Assembly (NCBI RefSeq): GCF_003570725.1
Contig: NZ_QWVS01000018.1
Coordinates: 1-64,000, forward strand
Source of the DNA: Peribacillus asahii
Lineage (GTDB): Bacteria > Bacillota > Bacilli > Bacillales > DSM-1321
DNA length: 64,000 bases
Direction: 5' to 3'
Shown here: in pieces, positions 45,281-54,413 of the stretch
Position numbering within the stretch: the stretch's first letter is position 1
Layout of the letters: each line of letters begins with the position of its first letter
Translations under genes and position numbers: made by a program
The notes under the pieces: generated by a model
Databases searched by the model: none
What the model was told of the DNA's origin: nothing
What the model saw: the letters and a program-made list of their open reading frames with translations, nothing else

Positions 45281-45598
45281 ATGCCATTACCTGTGTTATT
45301 AATTTCCATCGTCTTATTTTTCGTTCTGTTCTTCGGCATTGGCTTTTTACTGAATATGTTGTTCCGCTCTTCGTGGGTTATGGTCATTTTATTTCCAATC
45401 GTTGCGATTCTTATCGTGAATCAGTCTAAGCTGATTGAATATGTGAGACAGCCTATTGAGTCCTTGAAGCAACTAGGGTTGAATTTTGCTGCGTTACATA
45501 TGGCAGATATTATTATTTTATCAAGCGGGCTATTAGGCGGGATATGTGCAGGTATCACAATTAAGCTATTAAGAAAAAAAGGGTATCAAATGTTTTAA
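45281..45598 (+). CDS. yuiB: YuiB-like membrane protein
   Basis: A 105-residue protein with three hydrophobic helices (about 3-25, 31-46 and 73-95) and a basic C-terminus, matching the YuiB family of unknown function. SD ggaggg. It follows the Nudix gene by 33 bp and may be cotranscribed. Confidence 0.82.
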   Translation: MPLPVLLISIVLFFVLFFGIGFLLNMLFRSSWVMVILFPIVAILIVNQSKLIEYVRQPIESLKQLGLNFAALHMADIIILSSGLLGGICAGITIKLLRKKGYQMF

Positions 45599-45603
45599 TG
45601 GAC

Positions 45604-45634
45604 AAGGCTGTCAATCACTGACGGTCTTTTTTTA
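45604..45634 (+). terminator. Terminator after yuiB
   Basis: AGGCTGTCA/TGACGGTCT stem with two G-T pairs, followed by T7. Confidence 0.82.
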
Positions 45635-45772
45635 TTGGTATAATTTACGGCTTATAATACAAAGTCCTATCATATAGTCACTCTTAAAAAGATAAGATAA
45701 ATCCTTCACTTTTATGAATATTTCCTTCTATTCAAGGAAAGGAATAATGAAAGTGAGAGGAGAGGAATAGTA

Positions 45773-46396
45773 GTGAGAAAGCTGATGTATGTCGGAAAGA
45801 GAATTGCTATTATGCTTGTCTTTCTGTTAGCTATTCAAACGACGATCGAGCATGTGACAGGGGGAACGCCCTCAATACTTAAGCACGTATTAGCTAGTGA
45901 AAATCGAAATGAAACGACAACTTCTAAACCGAAATCGATACAGGCTGTTCAAACCTTGGAGAATGAATTTGATTTTTCTCGGTATCCAAAACATCAAGTA
46001 GTTGCAACTGGTTATACGGCAGGATATGAATCAACAGGAAAAAATCCTGATAGTCCTGCTTACGGAATTACATATTCAGGTGTGAAAGTAAAGCGTGATT
46101 TATATTCAACGATTGCTGCAGATTTAACGGTTTTCCCAGTAGGAACGATTTTATTTATTCCTGAATATGGCTATGGAGTGGTTGCCGATACAGGCAGTGC
46201 TATTAAAGGGAATCGGCTCGATTTATATTATGAAACCGTTCAGGATGTATATAATGAATGGGGCAAGAGAACTGTAGAGGTTTATGTGGTTGAAGTAGGT
46301 AAAGGAACGTTATCGGAAGCTCGATTAAATCAATTAAATGAGGCAGAGAATATGCAAGTATTTCGTGAGCAAATCTTGGGCAAAAAGCCGGAGTAA
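45773..46396 (+). CDS. yuiC: 3D-domain protein YuiC, peptidoglycan lytic enzyme-like
   Basis: A 207-residue exported protein. The basic start and hydrophobic segment (about 10-30) act as signal or anchor. The C-terminal 3D domain has [48 protein letters not shown], with the three catalytic-type Asp residues. YuiC-type (stationary-phase Sps-like) proteins are muralytic transglycosylases related to resuscitation factors. GTG start with SD gagagga. Confidence 0.9.
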   Translation: MRKLMYVGKRIAIMLVFLLAIQTTIEHVTGGTPSILKHVLASENRNETTTSKPKSIQAVQTLENEFDFSRYPKHQVVATGYTAGYESTGKNPDSPAYGITYSGVKVKRDLYSTIAADLTVFPVGTILFIPEYGYGVVADTGSAIKGNRLDLYYETVQDVYNEWGKRTVEVYVVEVGKGTLSEARLNQLNEAENMQVFREQILGKKPE

Positions 46397-46507
46397 GGTA
46401 TAGGCAGGGGCTCTCCTATAGTTAATCTCTACGTATTTTCTTTGTTTCTTCATCGTTTTGAGAGGGAGCCTTATAGTCATTTAAGTGTTGTTAAGGTTAT
46501 AAGCATT

Positions 46508-46542
46508 AGAAAGACCTGTGATGTTACGTCACAGGTCTTTCT
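46508..46542 (-). terminator. Terminator overlapping 3' end of BtuF-like gene
   Basis: 14-bp perfect stem AGAAAGACCTGTGA/TCACAGGTCTTTCT. The stop codon of the minus-strand gene lies in the loop region. Confidence 0.85.
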
Positions 46543-47321
46543 TTACAGAACTTTTCAGGATGCAAAATAGCGGCAAGTTTTTCGAGTCCGTCTAACAATC
46601 GAGGAGAAGGTCGGCAGTAGAGCGGCTCTTCCATAATGAAAATACGGTCATTTTGTAGAGCGGTAAGGTCTGCCCAATTTTCTCGTTTTCGAACGATTTT
46701 TGGATTAATTCTTTTTAAAGGAACACCGACCCAAGCTAGACAAATATAATCGGGATTGCGGGATAAAACATCTTCTGAAGATACAGTAACACTTGCTAAA
46801 TCGACGTCTTCAAATAGATTATAGCCCCCAGCGAGTCGACTGATTTCGGTGAGCCAGTTAATACGGCCGGGAGTGAAGAGAGGATTTGGCCACCATTCCC
46901 AATAGAGTGATGGTCTTTGTTCAATTGTATCGGAAATTTCTTTATAGCGTTGAACAGTAGCTCTAAATTGAGCGGCTTGTTCAGCTGCTTTTTTGGATAA
47001 TCCAACTGCTTCTCCTAATGTAAGCAGGTCTTGAGCGATATCTTCAAGAGACTGCGGATTAAAAGTCAGGTGAGGAATTCCACGTTCCTGCAAGCCTTCA
47101 ATGTTCTTTTCCATTCCTGGAACACTTAGCGAAGCGAGCACTAAATCTGGTTTCAACGATTGGACAAGGTCCAGGTTAATCGATAAATCCGGGCCAACCT
47201 TTGGAAGATGTTGAATAGAATTGGGCCAATCTGAATAATCATCAATAGCAATAAGCTGATCTTCAATGCCAAGATATACACAGAGTTCTGTATTACTCGG
47301 ACAAATCGAAATAATTTTCAT
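46524..47321 (-). CDS. BtuF-like cobalamin-binding protein without signal peptide
   Basis: A 265-residue protein of the periplasmic-binding-protein type II (BtuF/FepB) fold: MKIISICPSNTELCVYLG, DDYSDWP, PKVGPDLSINLDLVQSLKPDLVLAS and the C-terminal RPSPRLLDGLEKLA. The frame extends upstream to 47369, but ATG 47321 has SD aggtg at 7 bp. No signal peptide or lipobox is present, so it appears cytosolic, unlike true ABC-transporter binding proteins. No permease or ATPase gene is adjacent. It lies 10 bp after yuiD, in an operon with it. Confidence 0.85.
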   Translation of the reverse strand: MKIISICPSNTELCVYLGIEDQLIAIDDYSDWPNSIQHLPKVGPDLSINLDLVQSLKPDLVLASLSVPGMEKNIEGLQERGIPHLTFNPQSLEDIAQDLLTLGEAVGLSKKAAEQAAQFRATVQRYKEISDTIEQRPSLYWEWWPNPLFTPGRINWLTEISRLAGGYNLFEDVDLASVTVSSEDVLSRNPDYICLAWVGVPLKRINPKIVRKRENWADLTALQNDRIFIMEEPLYCRPSPRLLDGLEKLAAILHPEKFCKERPVT

Positions 47322-47331
47322 AGAAATGCAC

Positions 47332-47814
47332 CTACCCCTTAAAGACAGAATAATAGAGAATAAAGGCAATGAACGCTCCTGTTAATGCGCCGAAAAAAAC
47401 TTCAATCGGCTTGTGGCCAAGCAATTCTTTTAATTGATGTTGTTTTTGCTGATCTTCTTTTTTTTGCCAATTCTTCACTTGATCAACTAATATGTTAAAA
47501 TCTGCAACAAGTTGATTGAGAACAACAGCCTGCTCTCCAGCTTGGCGCCTTACTCCTGTCGCGTCAAACATCGTAATAATCGCAAAAATGGTAGCAACAG
47601 CAAAAACGGGTGAATCCAGTCCGTTTTCAATGGCTATGGCAATTGCAAGAGCTGTTACCGCAGCAGAGTGAGAACTAGGCATGCCTCCAGTGGAAGTGAG
47701 CAAGGACCAATCCATTTTGCGGTCCGCTATGTAATGAATTGGAACTTTAATAAATTGAGCAAAGAAGATGGCCACTAAAGAAGCTATAATGGGAAAGTTT
47801 AAAAATATGTCCAT
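47332..47814 (-). CDS. yuiD: Divergent PAP2 family membrane protein YuiD
   Basis: A 160-residue membrane protein of the divergent PAP2 (acid phosphatase/vanadium haloperoxidase-like) family, with the GGMPSSHSAAVTALA motif (about 43-57) and DATGVRRQAGEQA (about 84-96). Lipid phosphatase activity is possible; the family is little studied. SD aaagggg. Upstream of and cotranscribed with the BtuF-like gene. Confidence 0.9.
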   Translation of the reverse strand: MDIFLNFPIIASLVAIFFAQFIKVPIHYIADRKMDWSLLTSTGGMPSSHSAAVTALAIAIAIENGLDSPVFAVATIFAIITMFDATGVRRQAGEQAVVLNQLVADFNILVDQVKNWQKKEDQQKQHQLKELLGHKPIEVFFGALTGAFIAFILYYSVFKG

Positions 47815-48048
47815 CGAGATTAACCCCTTTCTCTCACACTGACTGATGTATATTACTTACTTCCATGAAAATATGTCGATTCCTGCTTAATATTTCGCTT
47901 AGAGTCATTCTTTATATGAAATCTGAATAAATTTTTTTCAATTGCTTCGTTTTTCGTTTATACAGCTACTAGCTTAAAGTAAGCTATGTAGTATTTGGAA
48001 AATAGAAAATCCGTTATACTAATAGAAAAAGCTAGAGGAGGAACCAGT

Positions 48049-49554
48049 ATGTTCACAGTTCACGGGACGCTTGATTTAACAAAACATGAGGAGTGCTTGT
48101 TAATTGGAATATTTGATCAGCCAAATAAGTTCACTGAAGTTGGTCAGGCAGCGGACAAGAAAATGAATGGGCAGTTAACTGAGTTAGTAAAGGAAGGTGA
48201 GATTTCAGCGAAGAAAAAGTCAATTACGACGATACATACATTAGGCATGATTGCTGTCAAGAAGCTAATCTTTGTTGGTCTTGGAAAGAAAAAAGACTTA
48301 ACATTTGAAGAGCTTCGCGAAGCGTTTGGAAAAGTAAGTAAAGCTATTCAAGCTTCTCGGGCGACCTCACTCTCTGTTGCTTTAGATACGTTTACGACAG
48401 AGAAAGTAGATGGGTTAGATGCAGCGCACGCTTTTGCAGAAGCTTTTATGCTTGCGACCTATAAATTCAATGGTTACAAGCAAAAGTCGAATCAAGTAGA
48501 GAAGTCTGTCAAATCGTTTACTATATACAGTGAAGGGGATAAGGATGAAATTGGTGCCTCTTTACATGTTGGGCGAGTATTTGGGAAAGCGACGAATTCA
48601 GCGCGTACGCTTGTGAATACACCAGGAAATTTACTAACATCAACAGACTTAGCTGATTATGCTATACAATTAGCTGATCGTTATAATTTTGAAGTGGAAA
48701 TTCTTGAGAAGGAAGATATGCTTAAATTAGGTATGGGGGCGCTTTTAGCTGTAAATCAAGGGTCGAATGAGCCGCCAAAGATGATTGTGTTAAAGTATCA
48801 AGGAAAAGAAGATTGGAAAGATGTAATTGGGTTAGTTGGAAAGGGCATTACGTTTGATACGGGCGGTTATTCGTTAAAAACAAAAACAGGTATTGTTGGA
48901 ATGAAAACAGATATGGGCGGTGCGGCAGCTGTACTAGGTGCAATGGAGATTATCGGTGAGCTAGGGCCTGAACAAAATGTTGTGGCTGTTATTCCATCAA
49001 CAGATAATATGATTAGCGGGGAAGCGTTTAAACCGGATGATGTAATTACTTCAATGAACGGAAAAACGATTGAAGTATTAAATACGGATGCAGAAGGACG
49101 GCTTGTGCTAGCGGATGCTGTTACGTATGCGAAGCATCATGGAGCTGAGTATTTAGTCGATGTAGCCACATTAACAGGGGGCGTGATTACGGCATTGGGG
49201 AATGATATGACAGGTTCGATGACGAATCATGAGGCTTTTTTTGAACAAGTACTGCAAGCATCTTATGAAGCTGGAGAACCAATGTGGCGACTGCCTATTA
49301 CAGAAAAAGATAAAGAGCGCGTGCGCAATAGTAGAATTGCTGACTTGAATAATTCTCCGGGTGGAGCAGGTCATGCTATTATGGGCGGTGCATTCATTGG
49401 TGAATTTGCTGAAGAAACACCATGGGTCCACTTGGATATTGCTGGGACATCTATAACAATCAGTTCAAATGACTTAGGACCAGCAGGCGCAACAGGAGTA
49501 ATGACACGTACATTAGCATTACTCGTTGAGCGATTTGAGGCAGAGAATAATTAA
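48049..49554 (+). CDS. pepA: Leucyl aminopeptidase (M17)
   Basis: A 501-residue dizinc aminopeptidase. The N-terminal macro-like domain (about 1-165) precedes the catalytic domain with [26 protein letters not shown] and the hallmark [13 protein letters not shown] (about 345-357). It removes N-terminal residues in the cytoplasm. The frame begins at 47995, but ATG 48049 has the SD gaggagg and starts the canonical N-terminus. Corresponds to yuiE. Confidence 0.95.
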   Translation: MFTVHGTLDLTKHEECLLIGIFDQPNKFTEVGQAADKKMNGQLTELVKEGEISAKKKSITTIHTLGMIAVKKLIFVGLGKKKDLTFEELREAFGKVSKAIQASRATSLSVALDTFTTEKVDGLDAAHAFAEAFMLATYKFNGYKQKSNQVEKSVKSFTIYSEGDKDEIGASLHVGRVFGKATNSARTLVNTPGNLLTSTDLADYAIQLADRYNFEVEILEKEDMLKLGMGALLAVNQGSNEPPKMIVLKYQGKEDWKDVIGLVGKGITFDTGGYSLKTKTGIVGMKTDMGGAAAVLGAMEIIGELGPEQNVVAVIPSTDNMISGEAFKPDDVITSMNGKTIEVLNTDAEGRLVLADAVTYAKHHGAEYLVDVATLTGGVITALGNDMTGSMTNHEAFFEQVLQASYEAGEPMWRLPITEKDKERVRNSRIADLNNSPGGAGHAIMGGAFIGEFAEETPWVHLDIAGTSITISSNDLGPAGATGVMTRTLALLVERFEAENN

Positions 49555-49556
49555 TT

Positions 49557-49594
49557 GAAACCGAAGTTCTCGTCGAGCTTCGGTTTCTTTTTTT
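49557..49594 (+). terminator. Terminator after pepA
   Basis: GAAACCGAAG/CTTCGGTTTC 10-bp stem, 11-nt loop, T7. Confidence 0.9.
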
Positions 49595-49664
49595 GAGTGT
49601 AGAGATTCGATTTATACTTCGTTTCCATATACAATTAGAAATAAATGTGTCGATCAATATCAAT

Positions 49665-50054
49665 TTAAAGATGCATCCATTTTAGGTTTATAATAATATG
49701 GCAGTAATCTTCACCTGATTTGGGGTAAAAATCCAAGCGAATGCCTTCTGGATTATAATTAATGTCAGGGACGGTATGAACACCTGTTTTTTGAATCATA
49801 TTGGTGACAACTGATTTCTTAGATTGCTGAGCGGCATTCATAAGTCCCTCAGCAAATGGTTTAGAGCTAGCGAGCATATCAATGACTTTTTTAGCATCTT
49901 GTAGTAAAATTTGGGATAATTTAGCTGATTTTATTAATAAATCGGGATTCGCAGTCGGTAAGGGGCGTAGCTGAGCGGGAGTTGTTGTTCGATATAGATG
50001 GTCATAAGTCACTGGAATTAAAGAAGCATGATGAAGACGTGGAAGTTCTTCCAA
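49665..50054 (-). CDS. Uncharacterised 129-residue protein
   Basis: No family recognised. The product is soluble, with an N-terminal Pro/Thr-rich part (RTTTPAQLRPLP near residues 22-33), a helical middle (about 38-95) and a beta-like C-terminus (IRLDFYPKSGEDYCHIIINLKW). TTG 50054 has SD aaaggag at 9 bp. It is divergent from the GTP cyclohydrolase operon, so the 218-bp gap between them holds both promoters. No DNA-binding motif is obvious. Confidence 0.65.
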   Translation of the reverse strand: MEELPRLHHASLIPVTYDHLYRTTTPAQLRPLPTANPDLLIKSAKLSQILLQDAKKVIDMLASSKPFAEGLMNAAQQSKKSVVTNMIQKTGVHTVPDINYNPEGIRLDFYPKSGEDYCHIIINLKWMHL

Positions 50055-50185
50055 TAAGTTGTTCTCCTTTCGTACCGATTTTTATTTACAATATGTATAG
50101 AAAGAAGCGATTATGCTTGTAAGGTGCTTGGATTCTCTATCCATTTATCAGGATATGTAAAGTGGTTATCTAGCACATATTGCAT

Positions 50186-50235
50186 TTGACGTGTATAGTT
50201 TATAGTTATATACTTACTTACATAAAGTAAGTAAG
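50186..50235 (+). promoter_or_regulatory. Promoter with overlapping palindromic operator
   Basis: TTGACG (50186-50191), 17-bp spacer, TATACT (50209-50214) forms a near-consensus sigma-A promoter. A perfect inverted repeat, CTTACTTAC-ATAAA-GTAAGTAAG (50213-50235), overlaps the -10 box and start region, the expected position for a repressor operator of TetR- or MarR-like size. No regulator gene is adjacent and no FMN riboswitch is visible before the first gene. Confidence 0.75.
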
Positions 50236-50272
50236 TGAACGAATTCCAAAATATAAAATAGGTGATTATACT

Positions 50273-51022
50273 ATGAAAATAACAAAAGAAACGAAAGAAC
50301 TTTTAATAGATAAGATGCAGATGATTCAAACACCTGGAAAAGCAGACTTGTGTCTAGTGGGTCCAGTTCGATTGCCGATTCAACAGCAAGATTTGGAAGT
50401 TACTTTTCAGTGGTATACATGGCATTCATTAGAGGCTGGTGTTAACACAAAAGAAGCTGTTCTTGATTCACTTGCAACTGCGAACTTAGCCTTTGGACAG
50501 CAGTCGTCAGTTCTTGTATATGGTGACTTTGCCAACTCGGATGATGCTTTGATTCGAATGCACAGCATTTGTCATACAGGTGATATTTTTGGCAGTCAGC
50601 GTTGTGATTGCGGCTATCAGCTTCATCAATCGATGAAAATGATTGCAGAGCACGGCTGTGGAGCTATTTTTTACTTAGCTGACCATGAAGGACGAGGAAT
50701 TGGTTTGTTTTCTAAATCATTTGCTTACCTTTTACAACAAGAAGGATACGATACGGTTGAAGCGAATCATGCACTTGGATTTGAAGATGATACGCGCTCA
50801 TATGAAGAGGCGATTCGCGTGTTAGAGATATTAAGAGAAAAGCCTGTTACGCTTATTACAAATAATCCGAAAAAGCTTGCTGCTTTGCAAGAGCACGGAT
50901 TAACAGCTAATCACCATATCCCGCTATGGGGCGGATTAACAGAATACAATCGTTTCTATTTAGATACGAAGGTTCAGAAATCAGGGCATATGCGTCAGGA
51001 GAATTCTACTTTGATAGGATAA
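50273..51022 (+). CDS. GTP cyclohydrolase II-like protein (monofunctional, divergent)
   Basis: A 249-residue GTP cyclohydrolase II. Zinc ligands C100, C111 and C113 lie in CHTGDIFGSQRCDCG, and the R141 region ADHEGRGIG is intact. NNPKKLAAL matches the C-terminal GTP-binding part. The DHBP synthase domain of bifunctional RibBA is absent, and the N-terminal 80 residues are diverged. The reaction would yield the diaminopyrimidinone that RibD uses. First gene of a four-gene operon, 15 bp before ribD. Likely a paralogue of the housekeeping RibBA, serving a specialised branch. Confidence 0.88.
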   Translation: MKITKETKELLIDKMQMIQTPGKADLCLVGPVRLPIQQQDLEVTFQWYTWHSLEAGVNTKEAVLDSLATANLAFGQQSSVLVYGDFANSDDALIRMHSICHTGDIFGSQRCDCGYQLHQSMKMIAEHGCGAIFYLADHEGRGIGLFSKSFAYLLQQEGYDTVEANHALGFEDDTRSYEEAIRVLEILREKPVTLITNNPKKLAALQEHGLTANHHIPLWGGLTEYNRFYLDTKVQKSGHMRQENSTLIG

Positions 51023-51037
51023 GGAGTGCGGAATTAG

Positions 51038-52147
51038 ATGAATACAGATCAGTATTATATGCAGCTGGCACTAGATTTAGCCAAGAGTGCGAGAGGGAAA
51101 ACTCATCCAAATCCGCTTGTTGGAGCCATTATTGTGAAAGATGGTGTTATTGCCGGGACAGGTATCCATCGAAAAGCAGGTGAGCCGCATGCGGAGGTTC
51201 ATGCGTTTCGAATGGCAGGGGATTATGCGAAAGGTGCAACTTTGTATGTCACATTAGAGCCTTGCTCACATTATGGTAAAACCCCTCCTTGTGCGAATCT
51301 TGTAAAAGAATCGGGTGTGAGCCGCGTTGTAGTTGCTATGCAAGATCCGAATCCAGAAGTGGCTGGACGAGGAATTGAATTGTTACGAAATGCCGGAATT
51401 GAAGTCGAAGTCGGTGTGTTAGAACAAGAAGCAAAACGTTTGAATGAAGTATTTATTCACAATATGCTTAAAAATCGTCCATTTGTTATTTCTAAATTTG
51501 CAATGACATTAGACGGGAAGTTAGCGACACATACGGGGCATTCTAAATGGATTACAGGTGAACAAGCCCGCCATGCCGTTCATCAGCTTCGCAATGAAGT
51601 AGATGGCATCTTAGTTGGAGTGGGTACGGTGTTGGCTGATAATCCATCTTTGACGACTCGTCTTCCTGAAGGCGGCGGTAGGAATCCGGTGCGTGTTATT
51701 TTAGATAGTGAATTGCGTACACCGCTTGATGCAGCTGTAGTTCATACACATGAAGCGAAGACTATCATTGTAACAACGGATACAGCTGATCGAACAAAGC
51801 TTGAGGCACTGCAGGCAAAAGGTGTGGAGTTTATTTTCGTTGCTAAAACAGAATCGGGACTGGATTTAGAAGCTATGCTTGCTGAGCTCTATAAAAAAGG
51901 CATTACGGAACTTTTAGTCGAAGGTGGCGGAGAAGTAAATGCTTCATTTTTAAGAGCTGGTTTGATTGATAAATATTTTATTTATATTGCTCCGAAGTTA
52001 CTTGGAGGTCGAAATTCGTTAACGCCATTTACCGGACTGGATGTAGATAGTATGGATGAGGCATGGAATGTAACTTTTGATAAAGTTGATACATTCGGTG
52101 AGGACCTGCGTATTACCGCTTATCCGAATCAAGGTGAGAATAGATAG
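51038..52147 (+). CDS. ribD: RibD: pyrimidine deaminase/reductase
   Basis: A 369-residue bifunctional enzyme. The N-terminal cytidine-deaminase-like zinc domain has H51-A-E53 and PC76SHYGKTPPC85. The C-terminal DHFR-like reductase (about 150-360) has SKFAMTLDGKLAT and VEGGGEVNASFL. Both halves look active and produce 5-amino-6-ribitylaminouracil phosphate from the GTP cyclohydrolase II product. SD aaggag. It is not followed by ribE or ribH, unlike a normal riboflavin operon. The next gene starts at the base after its stop. Confidence 0.92.
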   Translation: MNTDQYYMQLALDLAKSARGKTHPNPLVGAIIVKDGVIAGTGIHRKAGEPHAEVHAFRMAGDYAKGATLYVTLEPCSHYGKTPPCANLVKESGVSRVVVAMQDPNPEVAGRGIELLRNAGIEVEVGVLEQEAKRLNEVFIHNMLKNRPFVISKFAMTLDGKLATHTGHSKWITGEQARHAVHQLRNEVDGILVGVGTVLADNPSLTTRLPEGGGRNPVRVILDSELRTPLDAAVVHTHEAKTIIVTTDTADRTKLEALQAKGVEFIFVAKTESGLDLEAMLAELYKKGITELLVEGGGEVNASFLRAGLIDKYFIYIAPKLLGGRNSLTPFTGLDVDSMDEAWNVTFDKVDTFGEDLRITAYPNQGENR

Positions 52148-53230
52148 ATGATGTATCGCAGTGATGTATGTATTGTCGGTGCTGGTCCAGGTGGCGCTTT
52201 ACTTGCTTATTTATTAGCGAAGAAAAATGTTTCTGTTATTTTGATTGAACGTTATGCCGGGATGGGGAAGGCGTTTCGTGGCGAGCATTTAAATGAAGAA
52301 GGGGAAGCGATTTTAAAGAAATACGGTTTATTCTCGGCTGTTGAGGAATTAGGATTATTACACATGAAGCAATTGGAATATTGGCAGGATGGTCAATTGG
52401 TGAAAAAAATCCTTCCAGACTCAAAAGTTGGCCATTTAGGTATTCATGTGCCTCAAGCTCATTTATTAAAAGTATTAGTAAAAGAATCACAGAAATATGA
52501 TTCCTTCACTTTATTGATGAATACAAAAGTAACTGAGTTATTAGAAGATGAAACGGGACGTTATAATGGAGTTAAAGCGATAAAAGATGGCAAAGAGATT
52601 GTTGTAAGAAGTAAACTCATTATTGGAGCGGATGGACGATATTCAACAGTACGGAAAAAAGCTGATATTGATGTAACGGTTCGAAAGCATGGCTATGATT
52701 TGCTTTGGGCGAGAATTCCGGCACCAATCGGTTGGGAGCCTGCTATTAAAATGGCGCTTATTAACGGAAAGCAGTTATCTTTATTTACACAAGCTTTAGG
52801 ATTTATCCAAATTGGCTGGAATATCGAACAAGGCTCCTATCCACAGTTGCGGAAGCAGCCGTTTCAACCATTCATTGACCAACTTGTGCAAGCTTTCCCA
52901 GTGCTTAAAGATTCTGTTTTGCAGAATATTCGTTCATGGGAAGACTTTGTTTTATTAGATGTATATAGCAGTTCCTCTGAAATGTGGGGGAAACATGGTG
53001 TTGCATTGATTGGGGATGCTGCACATACGATGACTCCGACTGGTGCTTTTGGTTTAAATAGTGCTATGAAGGATGCGGATGTATTAGCAGAATTAATCAA
53101 TAAAGACTATATTGCGGAGCTGGATTTACTTAATTGTGCTACAATACGGAAAGAAGAAGTAGCAAAATTACAAGCGATACAAATTGAGAAGGAAGAGTCT
53201 TTTGCTTCGCAATTTGTGGTGTTAGCTTAG
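52148..53230 (+). CDS. FAD-dependent monooxygenase (aromatic hydroxylase type)
   Basis: A 360-residue flavoprotein of the p-hydroxybenzoate hydroxylase group. N-terminal VCIVGAGPGGALLAYLLAKKN (FAD, about 7-27), a GADGRYSTVRKKA DG motif (about 161-173) and C-terminal LIGDAAHTMTPTGAFGLNSAMKDA (about 285-308) are all present. It probably hydroxylates a ring substrate with NAD(P)H and O2. Its start directly abuts the ribD stop, so the substrate is plausibly a pyrimidine made by the two preceding enzymes. This substrate link is inference. Confidence 0.88.
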   Translation: MMYRSDVCIVGAGPGGALLAYLLAKKNVSVILIERYAGMGKAFRGEHLNEEGEAILKKYGLFSAVEELGLLHMKQLEYWQDGQLVKKILPDSKVGHLGIHVPQAHLLKVLVKESQKYDSFTLLMNTKVTELLEDETGRYNGVKAIKDGKEIVVRSKLIIGADGRYSTVRKKADIDVTVRKHGYDLLWARIPAPIGWEPAIKMALINGKQLSLFTQALGFIQIGWNIEQGSYPQLRKQPFQPFIDQLVQAFPVLKDSVLQNIRSWEDFVLLDVYSSSSEMWGKHGVALIGDAAHTMTPTGAFGLNSAMKDADVLAELINKDYIAELDLLNCATIRKEEVAKLQAIQIEKEESFASQFVVLA

Positions 53231-53240
53231 GGGGAATAGT

Positions 53241-53804
53241 GTGAAATTTGGCTTTGATATTGATGATACGCTTATTGATTTACGAGGATATGCGTTTCAA
53301 TTATATAATCAGAAATTGAATCAAAATGTAAGCTTAGATGTGTTGCAAACAATTAACACATTAGAGATTCACAAAGTGTTTGGTTTGACCGGAGAAGAGG
53401 GCGGCAAGCTGTGGAATAGTCTAGCGGATGAAATTTACTATTCAGGATGTCCAATTTTTGAAGGGGCACTAGATATGTTACAAGAGCTCGACCGTGAGGG
53501 ACATGAGATTTTTTATATTACGGCAAGAAAGAAAGAACATAGTGAACGCACGAAACAGTGGTTAATTAAACATGGCTTTCCTTTTCGAGAGGACCATTTT
53601 TATTGTGGAATGAAGGATCAGGAAAAGATAGAAATCATTCTGGACTTACAATTAGATTACTATTTTGATGATAAGCCAGCAGTGCTAGAAACATTATTAG
53701 AGATTCCAACAAAGGTTTATGCAAAAGACAATCCATACAATCAAAAGGTAAAAGTTCCGAGATTAAAGGATTGGTCGGAATTAAAGGATATTTTAGCGCA
53801 ATAA
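53241..53804 (+). CDS. HAD phosphatase, 5'(3')-nucleotidase-like
   Basis: A 187-residue HAD protein of the YqfW/NT5C-like nucleotidase group. D6-I-D8-D9-T motif I, YITARKKEH motif II (about 95-103) and YYFDDKPAVLE motif IV (about 137-147) are intact. GTG 53241 with SD aggggga lies 10 bp after the monooxygenase. It could remove the 5'-phosphate from the RibD product or from its oxidised form, a step done by HAD enzymes in riboflavin synthesis. The terminator that follows closes the operon. Confidence 0.85.
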   Translation: MKFGFDIDDTLIDLRGYAFQLYNQKLNQNVSLDVLQTINTLEIHKVFGLTGEEGGKLWNSLADEIYYSGCPIFEGALDMLQELDREGHEIFYITARKKEHSERTKQWLIKHGFPFREDHFYCGMKDQEKIEIILDLQLDYYFDDKPAVLETLLEIPTKVYAKDNPYNQKVKVPRLKDWSELKDILAQ

Positions 53805-53806
53805 GA

Positions 53807-53848
53807 AAACTGATGCTGAGGTTTGTGAACTGCAGCATCAGTTTTTTT
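53807..53848 (+). terminator. Terminator of the ribA-like operon
   Basis: AAACTGATGCTG/CAGCATCAGTTT 12-bp perfect stem with 14-nt loop and T7. Confidence 0.92.
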
Positions 53849-53928
53849 GTATTTTCTTTTTTTATATTTTGTAAGTTTATGGGATTATATGTACAATTAA
53901 GGAATAAAAAGAAAATGAGGTGTAGAAA

Positions 53929-54315
53929 ATGGAAAGAAATGTAGAAGGAACTTTAATGAATTCATTAGGGATTGAAATTAAAGAGTTAACTGAGGGGAAA
54001 GTAATTGCGACAATGCCAGTCGATGAAAGAACAAGGCAGCCGTTTGGATTATTGCACGGAGGCGCATCTGTCGCTCTTGCGGAAACGGTAGCGAGCGTAG
54101 GGGGCTTTCATCTGGTGGATCAAACAAAAGAAGCCGTAGTCGGTCTAGAAATCAATGCTAATCATATAAAAGGAAAACGTTCAGGCAAGGTCATTGCGGA
54201 AGGAACCATTCTTCACCGCGGCCGTAAAACAATGGTTTGGGATGTGAAGATTCGCGATGAACAAGACAAACTTATTTGCGTTTCTCGCTGCACATTGGCA
54301 GTTGTGTCACAGTGA
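53929..54315 (+). CDS. yuxO: PaaI-family hotdog thioesterase (YuxO/MenI-like)
   Basis: A 128-residue hotdog thioesterase. RQPFGLLHGGASVALAETVAS (about 36-56) carries the catalytic Glu and HGG motif. Members hydrolyse aromatic or acyl-CoA thioesters, including DHNA-CoA in menaquinone synthesis. Its position close to yufK/pbpD fits the B. subtilis yuxO neighbourhood. SD gaggtg. Confidence 0.88.
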   Translation: MERNVEGTLMNSLGIEIKELTEGKVIATMPVDERTRQPFGLLHGGASVALAETVASVGGFHLVDQTKEAVVGLEINANHIKGKRSGKVIAEGTILHRGRKTMVWDVKIRDEQDKLICVSRCTLAVVSQ

Positions 54316-54413
54316 CTTTTTAAACTGTGGACAGAATGTGGATAAAACTGTTGATAAATAAAAACCAGTGTGTTTGGTAAGGGGGACACATTGTTTTTTC
54401 TGGAGGATTGGGC

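Noticed and set aside
47815-48048. Cobalamin riboswitch upstream of yuiD and the BtuF-like gene
   Set aside because: No B12-box or long structured leader seen; the region is short and AT-rich.
50055-50272. FMN riboswitch before the GTP cyclohydrolase operon
   Set aside because: None of the conserved RFN helices is visible; the region instead has a promoter and palindromic operator.
50273-53804. Direct assignment as a toxoflavin operon
   Set aside because: Toxoflavin clusters share the cyclohydrolase II and RibD-like steps but also need a methyltransferase and other genes not present here.
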